Source of the DNA: Bradysia coprophila
Lineage: Eukaryota > Arthropoda > Insecta > Diptera > Sciaridae
Direction: 5' to 3'
Assembly (NCBI RefSeq): GCF_014529535.1
Contig: NW_023503373.1
Location: 558,001 to 622,000 of the forward strand
DNA length: 64,000 nt
Part shown: piece by piece, positions 50,105 through 60,968 of the stretch
How the letters are laid out: each line of letters opens with the position of its first letter
Numbering within the stretch: position 1 is the stretch's first letter
Position numbers and translations under genes: made by a program
Notes under the pieces: generated by a model
What the model was told of the DNA's origin: nothing
The model's database searches: none
What the model saw: only the letters and a program-made list of their open reading frames with translations

Positions 50105-51180
50105 GTACAATTAATGTGCGAAAGACTGAAACTTCTGGATGTTCATCCGGCATTATGACTGTTCCGATATTACATGTCATCGCGGAAATTCTATCTATCT
50201 GCTACGAACTTGTCCAACTTTCATGCTTCAAAATCTTCTGGAAGAAGTTGATGAACTTTTTCGAAAAACATTTGAAAATATTTGCAACATTAAAATGACC
50301 TCGAAACTTTGGAGACACATCGTTACCTTTTTCATTGGCTGGAATTGGCATAAGAAAACTTGAACATTTGGCGATTCCCGCATAACTTTCTTCAACTTTT
50401 CAATCAAAAAATTTATCAAATGTTTTATTAGGTCAACTGAATTTGGACATCGTTGACACCTAAATCAAAAAATTGATCGATGATTTACCGTCCAACCTGG
50501 TATACCAGACACGGAAGCAAAACGTGAAAACCAAACAAATTGGGATTACTCGAATATGAAATTAATTTTCGAAACATTGTTGAGCAATGCTGACCAAACA
50601 GATAGAGCGCGCTTACTTGCATCATCCAAAAATGAATCGTCAAAGTGGTTCCAAGGGCTAACTTTTGAACAACAATACAGCTCGAATTGCGATTGCCATA
50701 CGTTTGGGAGGGAAAGTATGTGAAAAACACACTTGCCGATGTGGAAAAACTGTCGAAGAAAACGGCCAAAACGGTTTATCATGCATTAGGAGCGCTGGCA
50801 GAATTCCGAGACATGTAGAATAAAATAACCTTAAATGCCTTATCTATCGATTTTCCGAGCATGCTAGAACCGCCTGGACCGGTGTAATCATCACTCCATG
50901 GGAACGAGGAAAATCTTTGATTTGGGATGCTACAGTTAGCGACACTGTTGCTCCATCGTACGTTGCCCAATCAGCGAAAATCGCTGACTCGGTCGCAGAC
51001 CAATCAGAACGTCATAAACACAATCACTACATAAAATTAAAACGTGACTACATATTCATCAATAAAATCGGAAAACTATTGCAACAAAAAACTGTAGAAA
51101 AACTGGATAAAAAGATAAACTGTTTTCTATGTTCTCTGGTACCTGCTTATAGTGCTTTGGTAAATCACATCAGGTGAGGA
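50105..51180 (+). mobile_element. Decayed retroelement fragment (end of reverse transcriptase plus C-terminal domain)
   Basis: The plus strand carries, scattered over frames, the same family of protein segments as the minus-strand fragment to its left: ERLKLLDVHP and LLRTCPTF..LQNLLEEVDELF (end of the reverse transcriptase region), then TPWERGKSLIWDATVSDT and the following helix-rich tail to about 51177. It is a fossil with several breaks. It is not the same copy as the left fragment, because the two overlap in content (both contain the IWxxT motif) and differ in sequence. Confidence 0.7.
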
Positions 51181-51968
51181 GAAAGTCTTTATCTAAAAAA
51201 AACATGAGAAAAGCTTGTACAATTCGCTATCAAATTGCGAGTGATTCCCTCTGGATGTTCTGGATTCAAAATGCCCTTTCTAATTCAACTATTTAAAAGT
51301 AACAAGTCACATGTCATTGAAAAAAACTTTGATTTATTTACATTTTTGAAAAATGATTTTTCAGTCAAGGTAAAGCCTCCGTGGTGAGTCACCAGTCAAG
51401 CGTCCTAACCTTCAAAGTATGTGGGATTAAGTAACAAGCAATGGAAATGAGTTCTGAAAATTGCATACATCACATAATATATAGCAAGTACGGTGCACAA
51501 ATGCAGTGCATCAATCATATCATTTTTAAATTAAAAAAGTACACGAAAATCATTCGTTCGACATTTAAAACAATAAACTATTTTGGAAAAGATTGTTTGT
51601 TTGTTTGTTTTTACTTATTTACAGAATATCACCATCTACACTCAATCAAATTCATACAGTTTCTGCACTCATGTAAATAACAAATAATATGGCAAATTGT
51701 TGTTGTTTTATGCATACACGCACACACGAAAAAGTAGTCTAACATAGGCGCTTGTATACCGTAACTTTGTGTATATATTTTTGATAAATATTTCTAAAGG
51801 AATATCTAATTTTGTATTAAAAATGTTTTTCAGAATTGTGAACGAAAATACATTGTATGACTAGCCGTCACGTCACAGTGTTTTAACGGAGATTTCTCGT
51901 TGAAATAGCATTTACTTCAGACACCTTCTCTTACGCTCTAAACGTATTTTAGCGCGACAAATATCATA
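51181..51968. other. Intergenic stretch, nothing recognised
   Basis: AT-rich, with a short TTTG tandem at about 51594-51610. No coding frame is supported. Confidence 0.5.
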
Positions 51969-52040
51969 TCCCATATTGTCTAGTGGCTAGGATATCTGGC
52001 TTTCACCCAGAAGGCCCGGGTTCGATTCCCGGTATGGGAA
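51969..52040 (+). tRNA. tRNA-Glu (TTC)
   Basis: A 72-nt tRNA with acceptor TCCCATA/TATGGGA and discriminator A. The anticodon loop CTTTCAC gives TTC, and the T-arm carries GGTTCGATTCC. A T-run follows. It differs from the tRNA-Glu at 52373 by two bases, one in the D-loop (GGCTAG against GGTTAG) and one in the anticodon. Confidence 0.95.
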
Positions 52041-52372
52041 ATTTTTTTATTTGAAATAACTCAACGAGATAACGTTTTATTTTTGGATTTTTTTTTTTAA
52101 ATTGATAAAGTGATATAATAGACGAAAAATTGGTTGAAACGAGTATGTAGCGTACTGATTCTATTCAAATGTGAAATAGATAAATGGCTATTGTTGTTGT
52201 ATTAATAGAATAAATGAAACGATAGTTGTCTTCATGTGCATATTTTTGCGCATTTTTTGTTCGGGTTACAAATATTATAATTGTACTAAGAAGCAATTAG
52301 TAGAAAATTTAATTTAATCTGTTTATTGAGGCGATGATTCTCATAACATACTTTAACGCAGGGATCGACAAG
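52041..52372. other. Spacer between the two tRNA-Glu genes
   Basis: AT-rich, with no duplicated flank visible beyond the immediate terminator. Confidence 0.5.
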
Positions 52373-52444
52373 TCCCATATTGTCTAGTGGTTAGGATATC
52401 TGGCTCTCACCCAGAAGGCCCGGGTTCGATTCCCGGTATGGGAA
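52373..52444 (+). tRNA. tRNA-Glu (CTC)
   Basis: Same body as the upstream tRNA-Glu but with anticodon loop CTCTCAC, giving CTC. A T-run terminator follows. The pair covers both glutamate codons. Confidence 0.95.
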
Positions 52445-53191
52445 ATTTTTTTTCTTTTAAACATTGAAGTAAATGCAACTCTTAAGATGCCGCGAATAAG
52501 AAAAATATGATTTTATTTTTGACTGATACAAATACGTAACTTACTCCTTGAATTGGAGAGGTCGTTTAATAAAAATGAAACTTTCTTACCGCAAAATTTA
52601 TGGTTTTGCGAATATGTTAAACAAATGTTAGTACTTCATAAGGAATTTGCATAAAAACCCTACTTCGACATTTTTATTACAGAATGTACGTCATCTATGC
52701 GGAATGTTCGCTTTACAATAAAATTTTGCGATTATCAATAAAACATTATCAAGTAAACGAACGCGAAGAACAAGAAATATAAATTCAGCATCGAGTGTCC
52801 ATATTACACTACATTTATAGCATTGGTAAGTGCACCTTTTGTATCCATAAAGTCATGGTATAATTTATGTAACGATAAGACATCAAGAATAACGTGAGGA
52901 TAGTGGTGCTATAATATTCTTGTTCTTACCTCGAAGAAAGAAACATCAAAGAAGAAGACATGAAGTACAGCGAGACATGTTGTTTATAAAATCCAATGTT
53001 CATTTATGCGATTTTTAGTGGGGATCATAAATTAGATATATAAGACTCTTGCGGACTTTATTAAACTTTTAGTATTATTTTGAATTCCGGACGGTATACT
53101 GAGCTAATATTTTTTAAACTCTCATAGAATAGTAAATTCGTTGATTGTCACTTTTTACACCGAAACGTAATTAAAAATTGTATCTTGCAAA
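52445..53191. other. Upstream region of the lysozyme gene
   Basis: AT-rich sequence that should contain the lysozyme promoter and 5' UTR. No motif is clear enough to call. Confidence 0.45.
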
Positions 53192-56100
53192 ATGATTAAC
53201 CAAAACTTTATCTTATTTATTGTGGCTGTTACTTTTTGTGCATATGTTTGCGGCGATGTTTCCCACTTAGCTGGTGCTGGTGAGTAAATTCTTCGGTTCA
53301 AAATTGATGGTTTGGTGCGGAAAGTAGTTTTTTTTTAAGTAAGAGTAATTTTCGGTTGATATTGAAATAAATACAAAAGATGTCACAAGGTGAACATCTA
53401 CCTTAATTCAACAGTGAAATCGCAATATTTATCGATTAAAAGTTTTTAATATTTATCAGAATTCACGCAATGTGTCAGCAAATTTATTTTCATGATCAGG
53501 TCATTACCAAGCGATTTCATTTTTTCATCGAACTACCAATTGCAAGAATGTCCTCAATTGTACCTGTGTTATGTAATAACTAATGAAAATATTTTTGGTT
53601 TGGCTATGAAAAGAATCTTTTATATTAAAGCTGTTGAAGCAACAGCTCCCAAACAAAACTTAGTATTATGGAGCAATTGAACAGATGACCAAACAAATCT
53701 TTCGACCGACGTTCTTAGATTACATTTTTTCAATTACCCAAGAGCAATTAAGAAGAAGAAACTGTACACAGTACACGAATATCCGGTTAATGTAACATTT
53801 TTCTACTGAGTAATAAATATCCAATGTTCGTTCCTTTAATGCAAATTTATTGCACGGTAATCGTACCGCTTGTGCTAATTGAATACGGTTTATACTTTGT
53901 AATAATCTGACGAACGAATGAGTTTCTTTAAAAAAGAATTTAAAAGGTGTACGATTAATCATAATTATCACACATTGTATTCAAATTCGATCGAACTTGA
54001 TCTCATATTGTTTAGCACAGTGTTGGAATAGCACAGAATGGACAACCGACAACACCAACGATAACCAAAATCTTTCAGAAAAATGATTTTTTTTTCAAGT
54101 GACTCTCTTGTCGAAGGTCAATAATCGCAATAAATATTTACATTTATTATATAATTTAATTAATTTCGTTCGTCACAAAAGAACAGCATGTCGTACACAC
54201 ATCTTTTAAAACACGTGAGACGATGCTGAATAAATAGCATGTACGAAGAGGTCTGAGATTTGTTTGGTGTAAAGGAAAAATTCCGCCCACGAGACAATCG
54301 TATTTGGGACCGTACGTTTGCTAGAATTATAATACAAACCTAATTTTACTGTTTGAACCGGCGAATTATCGAAGTCGAAGTTCTAATGGATGGCTGATTG
54401 GACTTTAATTTTTTTTCTATTAAGACAAAACAAGTAATTCGTAATTACATAACTGTTGTTTATATCTAAATTTTGCGGACACAATTTACTTGGGGCCAAA
54501 TGTGGACAAAATAACAACAAAAAATGTGTGTAACGCTCATTCACAGAATTAATTCAAATTTATTTTAGGATTTGAATGCCTTGGGCTCATTGAATATTAT
54601 ACTTATTCGACTCAAGCATTTGTTGGAAAATATGTCAATTTTGAAAGTTGAATTCGTCTGAAATAATCATTTTGTAATAATAGGCACGAGTATGAACTCA
54701 GGAGTGTCTGAGTCACACGGGGGAAGTTGCAACAAAGTCAAGTGACTATATGAGTTGCGATTCAGTGAGCCAGTTTCGTTTGTTCCGAAACTAAAATTTT
54801 GAGATGCGGCAGGATGCAGGAATTTCTGAGTCTCAATAATTTGAGAATTAAATTGGGCAACGATGAGCGCAATTTATACCTACAGTTCATTCATCTTTAT
54901 TTGCAATAATGCTGAAAACGAATGAAATGCGACGAAAAGCTGTTAAGGAGTGTCATTCATTTTCCAAATAGACTTGTTCTTTATTCAGTAAAATTATCGA
55001 ACCGTTTTCAATCATTAAAATTCTGAATGTTATATTTATGTGGCGCCTCTGATTTAAATTAGAGTCCAGGTGATGCATTTATTTTCCATTAAGAAAACCA
55101 TTCACTAACTCCTTCAGCTTTTCAAAATCAACAAATTTTATTTATGGCTTCTTGGCATGACATGTAAACGAGACTAAAAGTCGTCACACTTGATTATTAT
55201 TCTTCCTCGAACATCAGGTCAGAATCGATTGCTCAAACTTCGATTCAATTTTATGGAGATCATAACAATTATTTCGTGACATGTTTATTGTAATGACTAA
55301 TCTGAGCTTCCATTTAATTAAATGATAAAGCGTACGGTATTTTTTTTATCATTTTCGCCATTATAAGCTTTATGCTGATGGGTATTATTCTGTTGATCCG
55401 GAGAATTCAAAACTAGTTTTTTGTGTTTAGCAAAAATTCTTCATCACCTTTATTTATAAAACGCTCACAATATTATTGTTTTCTTTTGAAGTGCTTCTTC
55501 ATCATCGCATACATATAGTATAGGTGTTATGGATACGATTTACATATAATAGTTATTCACAGAGCGGTTTGTACGAAATCATTATGACGTCTTATCTTCA
55601 TAGTCTGTTTAAAACTCATTCGACTGTCCGGAGAGACTCAGTGGGCAAGAATAGAATGGTAAAGTGGATGATAACGCCTCGGTTACAGAGAAATGATTGA
55701 ACTAAATGACAAAGTAAACATCCAACAATATATAGCAAAATTTTAGATTAAATAACCGGCGAATAATTAGCAAGATTTTTGTATCATAATTAGTGGCATC
55801 CATGTAAATTTAGCGAAGCATTTCCTTCTCATTTACTCGATTAGCGTCATCAGTCATTGTCTCAATGCCTCATATAAATAATAATTTTAGTACAAAAGTC
55901 AAGAAGACAGTTCGAGACTTTATCTGATTTCACGTTAATTTTACAGTGATTTGCTACGCAAACAATTTTCCTACAATATTTCTATTGCTACATGTACAAA
56001 GATAAGGTGGTGAATGGTGAATCTACACAGTATCGATAGTATCCACCTAATGAAAACACAAAAAATTTGAAAAAAAAGACTCAAGAGAAGAAGTTTCATT

Positions 56101-57389
56101 CCATTTCTTTGATTATTTACTATTAGGTACAAAGACACCAGATGTGACCGAGGTGTGTTTGGGATGTATATGTGAAGCATCTAGCGGTTGCAACAGAACA
56201 TTATCTTGCAACGGTGACGTGTGTGGACTATTTAGGTATATAAATACAGAGACTATATTAGCCTTATACCCCTATATTACAAAAAAAACCATTTCCAGAA
56301 TTACTTGGGCATATTGGGCTGACAGTGGTAAGCCTACCCAACCTGGTGAAAGTCCTGACGCAGTAAACGGTAAGTGTTCTAACAAAAACAAAATCAAACG
56401 TTCAGTAGCACATTTTTCAACGTAGTACCACTGAAGAGTCTAAATAAAGATTTCCGAATTTTTCACTCATTTCGCAACATATGTACATTTACACACTTCC
56501 AATGTTAGAACATGTACCATTTTTCAAAGTTTGTGTTGTTTTCATTGCGAGCGTGTGTGGCGCCGTGGCTTAGTTGGTTAAAGCGCCTGTCTAGTAAACA
56601 GGAGATCTCGAGTTCGAATCTCGACGGGGCCTTGTGGAAATTTTTTTTCGTTAAGAATTTTAGGTAGAAGCAATTAGTGATTGTATACTTGTTAAAACTT
56701 CGGTTTTTTTTTTTTTTTATTTGATGAAAAAAAAATGAAAAAAATTTTCCACAAGGCCCCGTCGAGATTCGAACTCGAGATCTCCTGTTTACTAGACAGG
56801 CGCTTTAACCAACTAAGCCACGGCGCCACATACTTTTCCAGCGACAACAACACAATATCCAACACTATGCAATACACCAACCATTGCCTATGGTTGTATA
56901 TCTTAACGGACTTAACACTCCTATGTGTATTTGTTTGAAAATCTGTACCCATACAATGTACTACGTTGCATCCGTTTGTGTTTATGAGTGTGTGTATATA
57001 ATCGGTATGTTGGTACGATATCGATGGAAGTTACCACGTTGAATATAGTGATGGCGCTCAATGTCTATGGAATGACTGAGGAAATGTTTTCGTTTCAGCT
57101 TACTCGAACTGTGTAAATGAACCATTCTGTGCAGCAAGATCCGTTCAAGGATATATGGCCAAATTTGGTCAGGTAAAGAAATAAAATTGAAATTTATAAT
57201 ATTTGTGCATGTCTACAACGATAATTTGTTTATTGCCAATAGGATTGCAACGACGACGGTAAAATAAACTGTTTGGATCATGCCGCTATTCACATTCACG
57301 GTGGTTATGGATGCAGAAATCCTTTGCCGGAAAAATACAAAGTTAAATTTGATGAATGCTTGAGCAATATTGTTCAAGCTCAAGGCTAA
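53192..57389 (+). CDS. Invertebrate-type (i-type, destabilase) lysozyme, 162 aa, five exons
   Basis: Exons: 53192-53279, 56127-56235, 56299-56369, 57099-57172, 57243-57389. They total 489 bp in one frame with GT/AG ends. Residues 1-21 form a signal peptide (ILFIVAVTFCAYVCG), so the product is secreted. The mature part follows the destabilase fold: CLGCICEASSGCN, then CNGDVCGLFRITWAYWADSG, NCVNEPFCAARSVQGYMAKF, and DCNDDGKINCLDHAAIHIHG with closing YGC. The many cysteines fit the usual disulfide core. Where bivalve i-type lysozymes carry the catalytic Glu (in the motif CICxxE), this protein has Ser, while an Asp remains in CNGD. Muramidase activity is therefore doubtful, as reported for other dipteran members; isopeptidase or immune-adaptor roles are alternatives. 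Intron 1 is 2.85 kb and otherwise empty. Intron 3 contains two tRNA-Thr genes. Confidence 0.92.
53280..56126. other. First intron of the lysozyme gene
   Basis: 2.85 kb of AT-rich DNA with no nested gene, RNA or clear mobile element that I can support. Confidence 0.6.
56559..56632 (+). tRNA. tRNA-Thr (AGT)
   Basis: A 74-nt tRNA with anticodon loop CTAGTAA (AGT), T-arm AGTTCGAATCT and discriminator T. The acceptor arms GGCGCCG/CGGGGCC carry a G4-G69 mismatch, where insect tRNA-Thr normally pairs. A T-run follows 8 nt after the gene. It lies within lysozyme intron 3 in the sense direction. Confidence 0.92.
56754..56827 (-). tRNA. tRNA-Thr (AGT), inverted twin
   Basis: Identical to the tRNA-Thr at 56559, including the G4-G69 acceptor mismatch, but on the minus strand. 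The match continues into the flanks (TGTG before and TTGTGGAAA after). The two are tail to tail, 121 bp apart, so they form an inverted duplication inside the lysozyme intron. Confidence 0.92.
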
Positions 57390-57433
57390 AACTTCTATTT
57401 ATCCGCTGTTTTACAATAATTTTAATTTATTTC

Positions 57434-57439
57434 AATAAA
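57434..57439 (+). promoter_or_regulatory. Candidate polyadenylation signal of the lysozyme gene
   Basis: AATAAA 45 nt after the stop codon. Confidence 0.65.
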
Positions 57440-57564
57440 ATGGACTTTTAAAATTTAGAGAATCTATCCATCTTTGCAATATAAGTTTAACTTAAAATCG
57501 AATGAAGTTACACGTCTTTATCATTTTGTTCAACAATCAGTTCATAGAAAAACGGTAGTCTGTC

Positions 57565-57684
57565 GGCAACGGCCATACCATGATGAATACACCAGTTCTC
57601 GTCCGATCACTGAAGTTAAGCATCATTGGGCGCGGTTAGTACTTAGATGGGTGACCGCTTGGGAACACCGCGTGTCGTTGGCAT
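57565..57684 (+). rRNA. 5S ribosomal RNA
   Basis: Fourth identical 120-nt 5S gene, about 125 bp downstream of the lysozyme polyadenylation signal, with a T-run directly after it. It is 17 kb from the other three, with unrelated flanks. Confidence 0.96.
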
Positions 57685-57839
57685 TTTTTTTTTTATTTCC
57701 ATTATTTTCTTCTTCTATTGCAACTCCGAACCAATAAATTAAACTGAGTACACTGACCCTGAAAGTAACTATAATCCGGAAAATTTTTGTGTAACTTTAG
57801 TCGGATTCAAGGTATTTAAAGCGAAGAAGAAGAATAGAT

Positions 57840-58278
57840 TAGAGATGAGCGGGCCGACGTTTTTTCGATACCCAACCCGACCCGGCCCGATCCAATTTTT
57901 TGAACCCGAGCCCGACCCGACCCGAGACTTTTCTCTTCGCGGCCCGACCCAGCCCGACCCGAAAAAATCATCGGCCCGACGTGACCCGACTTTTTTTTAC
58001 TATAAGAAATTTAATGAAAAATCATTTTCTACGCATCAAAGCTTTGCAATGAACTTATACGCGAAGTAAAATAATAAAATAAGTTTGTGTTTCATGCTTT
58101 ATAGGCTTTTATTGGCTTACTTTAAATTTTTATTTCTAAGTCGGGCCGGCCCGAATTTTTGTTTTCAAAGCCCGACCCGACCCGGCCCGAATAGATTTTC
58201 AAAACCCGGGCCCGAACCCGATCGGGCCGGGTCGGGTCGGGTCGGGCCGATGTATTTCGGGCGGCCCGCTCATCTCTA
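57840..58278. mobile_element. Non-autonomous hAT-like element (439 bp) with CCCGA repeats
   Basis: Perfect terminal inverted repeats TAGAGATGAGCGGGCC and its complement lie at the ends. The octamer GAATAGAT flanks both (57832-57839 and 58279-58286). The TAGAGATGAGC terminus and 8-bp duplication are typical of hAT elements. Subterminal arrays of CCCGACCCG/CGGGTCGGG units sit in mirrored orientation at the two ends, around an AT-rich centre. The arrays make this one of the most GC-rich spots in the window. There is no transposase. Confidence 0.88.
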
Positions 58279-58444
58279 GAATAGATACTATAATGCTACG
58301 CGGACAACCAAACACAGTTACAATAAATTTATCACATTCGCTTCCACACAAACACAACCGCAATCTTATCACTGTATTCCACTTACATCACTCTGCTGAG
58401 GAATTGGTGAATTTGAATTGTGCATTTTCGCCGTCTTTGCACAT

Positions 58445-58518
58445 GGCCCATTAGCTCAGCTGGTTAGAGCGTCGTGCTAATAACGCGAAGGTCGTGAGTT
58501 CGATCCTCCCATGGGCCA
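58445..58518 (+). tRNA. tRNA-Ile (AAT)
   Basis: Identical to the tRNA-Ile at 803, including the ACAT just before it and the GATTTTTTTT terminator just after it. Anticodon loop CTAATAA. Confidence 0.95.
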
Positions 58519-59478
58519 GATTTTTTTTTCTTAAACATTTCTTCGTTGCTATGATTAAATAAGTAACTTATGCAGTTTTCAACTAATCCGTTGTTTTTGC
58601 TTATTTTTTGAGTTAATAAAATCGATAGACATGTGAACCCTGATTTAATTAAAAATCATTATTTTGTCGAGCTTCTGTAAACATCTAAAGGAAAACGGCT
58701 GAAATATATCTACACCTGATAGCTTCTCAACGTCACCTCCTATTAGGTGATGTCGGTGTAAAATTTTGTTTGAAAAGAAACGTTACTGCATTCAAATAGA
58801 TTTACGGATTGAATCGATTCCAAGAAATCTTCCTGCTTCATGTGGATAATGTTTGTGTGATGAAGAAACAGAAAAGACCAATCGAATCAGATAAATGTTT
58901 CTAAGCCAGTTTTGTTTGAATTTAATTCAATTCTTTTGGAAATGGATCTGGAACAAATTAAAATCCGTTCACATCGGTGGGAACATATTTTTATTACGAA
59001 TTTTAATAAATACTAAAACTAATAAAAGTGGCTTTGAGATACACTTGGTTATCGCAGTATAAAATATTGTATACAGTATACTTTCGGACAAAACCAATTT
59101 TGTGTTCGTTAAGAGCCTAATATCAGCTGGAAAACGCTTTGTTGATGATGACTTTGGTCACCTGTTTTGAGCAGAAACTATGACTTTTGGAGAATAGACA
59201 TTACATACCACTTCATACCACAATTGTATTCATACGATTTCTCTCATACGCGTGTTTTTAATAATAACTAGCACCCATGTTTTTTTAGTAGTGGCCTTAC
59301 AACTATCTTCTCTCGAGGACCCCACGTCCAACCTAGAAATATTATAAGTGGCACATATCTTCAACAATTGCCATAAATGAAATAAACCAGCCACTATTGT
59401 GAGTTGAATCTTAACAAGTCTGATTGCAGTCGCATGTCTTTGCGTTCACTATAATGCAAATCACTATTCCACTTTAAT
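58519..59478. other. Intergenic, probably 3' UTR of the TMEM272-like gene at its right side
   Basis: AT-rich, with no coding frame. A minus-strand AATAAA (near 58988-58993) is a distant candidate polyadenylation signal for the TMEM272-like gene. Confidence 0.4.
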
Positions 59479-60968
59479 TTAAACATTAAAGCGTCTTTGA
59501 TAATTTTGAAAGACAATGGATACCATCGCAATCGAAAAAAATATTACGCCCAAAAATGTATAGGTGGTCGTAACGAGCCAAAATGACATTAGATACAGCG
59601 TCTTGTCGCAATACAAGCCGAGAGATTTATCGTAATTCGGTTTGTGCATCCGATAAATATAGTCCGATCCGGTAACGAACAAAAAGAGGATAAAACAATT
59701 GATAAGTCTTTGTGTTCCAGATCGCCAGGTCTGGAGAGTAGCTGGATCGTCTGGAGTTTGATGCACACGTGTGGCAAAACGTAGCACAAGTTTGATGATA
59801 AGCAGTATTCCTTAGGGAAGTACCATATTTAGCAATTGCACGAATGGAAGCAGAAATAAAACTCCAGAAAATTAATGCTCACCTTCGACCATAAGGAACA
59901 CTGGAATATATTTGCCTTGCGGACACCGATGAAAAAACAGAGATCCAATGATGATCATACATATTGAAACTGCAACGAAGAATTGGTATAGTAAGTGGAG
60001 AGTAATCCTGTTCCAGAAAAGCAAACGGTCAAAAATCCTAGGCTCTGAAAGATCCGGTTGAGATGTAAACAGCAGCTTGCACCCAAATTTGAACGGTTCA
60101 GCGAATATTTTCCATATTTTTAACATACACAATCAAAATTCTGTTCTAAGCTCGTGGAAGCACCACTAGAAAATTTGAGTGCTGCTACATCTGAACCTTC
60201 AGAATTCCGAAAAAATTGAGATTGCTCTTACGTGTGCTCAGAAATAAGACAAAAATTTTGTTAAGAAAATCCATGGGCCCCTTGTATTGATTTCGAGCTT
60301 CAATTATCCGGCCGTATAACGAATCGTATGAAGGTGGCGGTTCCAAAATTGCTAAATGATAAATTATTTTGATTTTAATGAGTCTCTTCCAGCCGTAATA
60401 CCGAGAGCAGACGATTTCTTACGATCAATATTTGATGCACTAATGGCTTCAATATACGTCGGTGGTTTTCCAAGAAATTGATTGGATCCATTTGGAACAG
60501 TTCTTTCGACTGTAACTGGTCTATTTTGGAAACGTGTGTGTGAGTCTGAAACTGGGCTAGGCGCGCTGAGCGGTAGCTGTTAAAGAGGGACTATTACTTA
60601 GGAGTTAAAATGTGAACAATGATCGGTAAATAGCCTCAATACGAACAACACACACTCTACAGATAATAGCGGCAGAGTCAAAATGACCCAAAATTATATC
60701 GGCTAAATTTGAAGTTTTTGGACAAAATGATGTATGGACAACTTGTTCATTATAGAAAATAAGGGGCACCTTCCATACATCACTTTTCGGTTGGACCACG
60801 GGAACCACCCGTAGAGTGTGAGTGTGTGTTGTTTGTATTGAGGCTATTTAGGTAATAGTGTACTTGCACTAGGCTGGCACAAGTATGATGTTGATTGGAA
60901 GTACTCGAACGAGCTGATTCGCCAGTATGATGTGAATTGTGCAAAATTTCTGATCGACTAGGTGGTAG
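59479..60968 (-). CDS. TMEM272-like multi-pass membrane protein, five visible exons, 5' end open
   Basis: Minus-strand exons, in order: 60864-60968, 60423-60576, 60232-60351, 59883-59969, 59479-59810. They sum to 798 bp in one frame (265 residues to the stop). A Ser/Pro-rich cytosolic N-part leads to LGKPPTYIEAI and EPPPSYDSLYGRIIEARNQ, the PPPSYDSL(Y/F)GR signature of this insect family. Hydrophobic segments follow, with CPQGKYIPVFLM between helices, then LINCFILFLFVTGSDYIYRM and FWLVTTTYTFLGVIFF. The PPPSY stretch could bind WW domains. The molecular function of the family is not known to me. An alternative acceptor 40 nt upstream of the fourth exon would lengthen the first membrane helix (LLYQFFVAV) but breaks frame with the exon before it. 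The initiator exon is not identified; a short ATGAGTTTCG|GTAAGT exon near 61717-61726 is a weak candidate. Confidence 0.8.
60629..60848. mobile_element. MITE (220 bp) with TA target site, inside a TMEM272-like intron
   Basis: The ends AATAGCCTCAATAC and GTATTGAGGCTATT are perfect inverted repeats. They continue into AACAACACACACTC-type arms and are flanked by TA on both sides, as in Tc1/mariner-derived MITEs. The element makes up most of the 287-bp intron between the first two visible TMEM272-like exons. Confidence 0.8.

Noticed and set aside
56236-56298. RYINTETILALYPYITKK segment as lysozyme coding sequence
   Set aside because: It is a stop-free 63-bp intron; removing it joins CGLF to RITWAYWADSG as in the family.
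56692-56952. Reading frames on both strands around the tRNA-Thr genes
   Set aside because: Their distinctive parts are translated tRNA-Thr.
57474-57737. Reading frame across 57565-57684
   Set aside because: Most of it is translated 5S rRNA.
57845-58279. Proline/arginine-rich frames such as PTRPGPIQF
   Set aside because: They are translation of CCCGA repeats within the hAT-like element.
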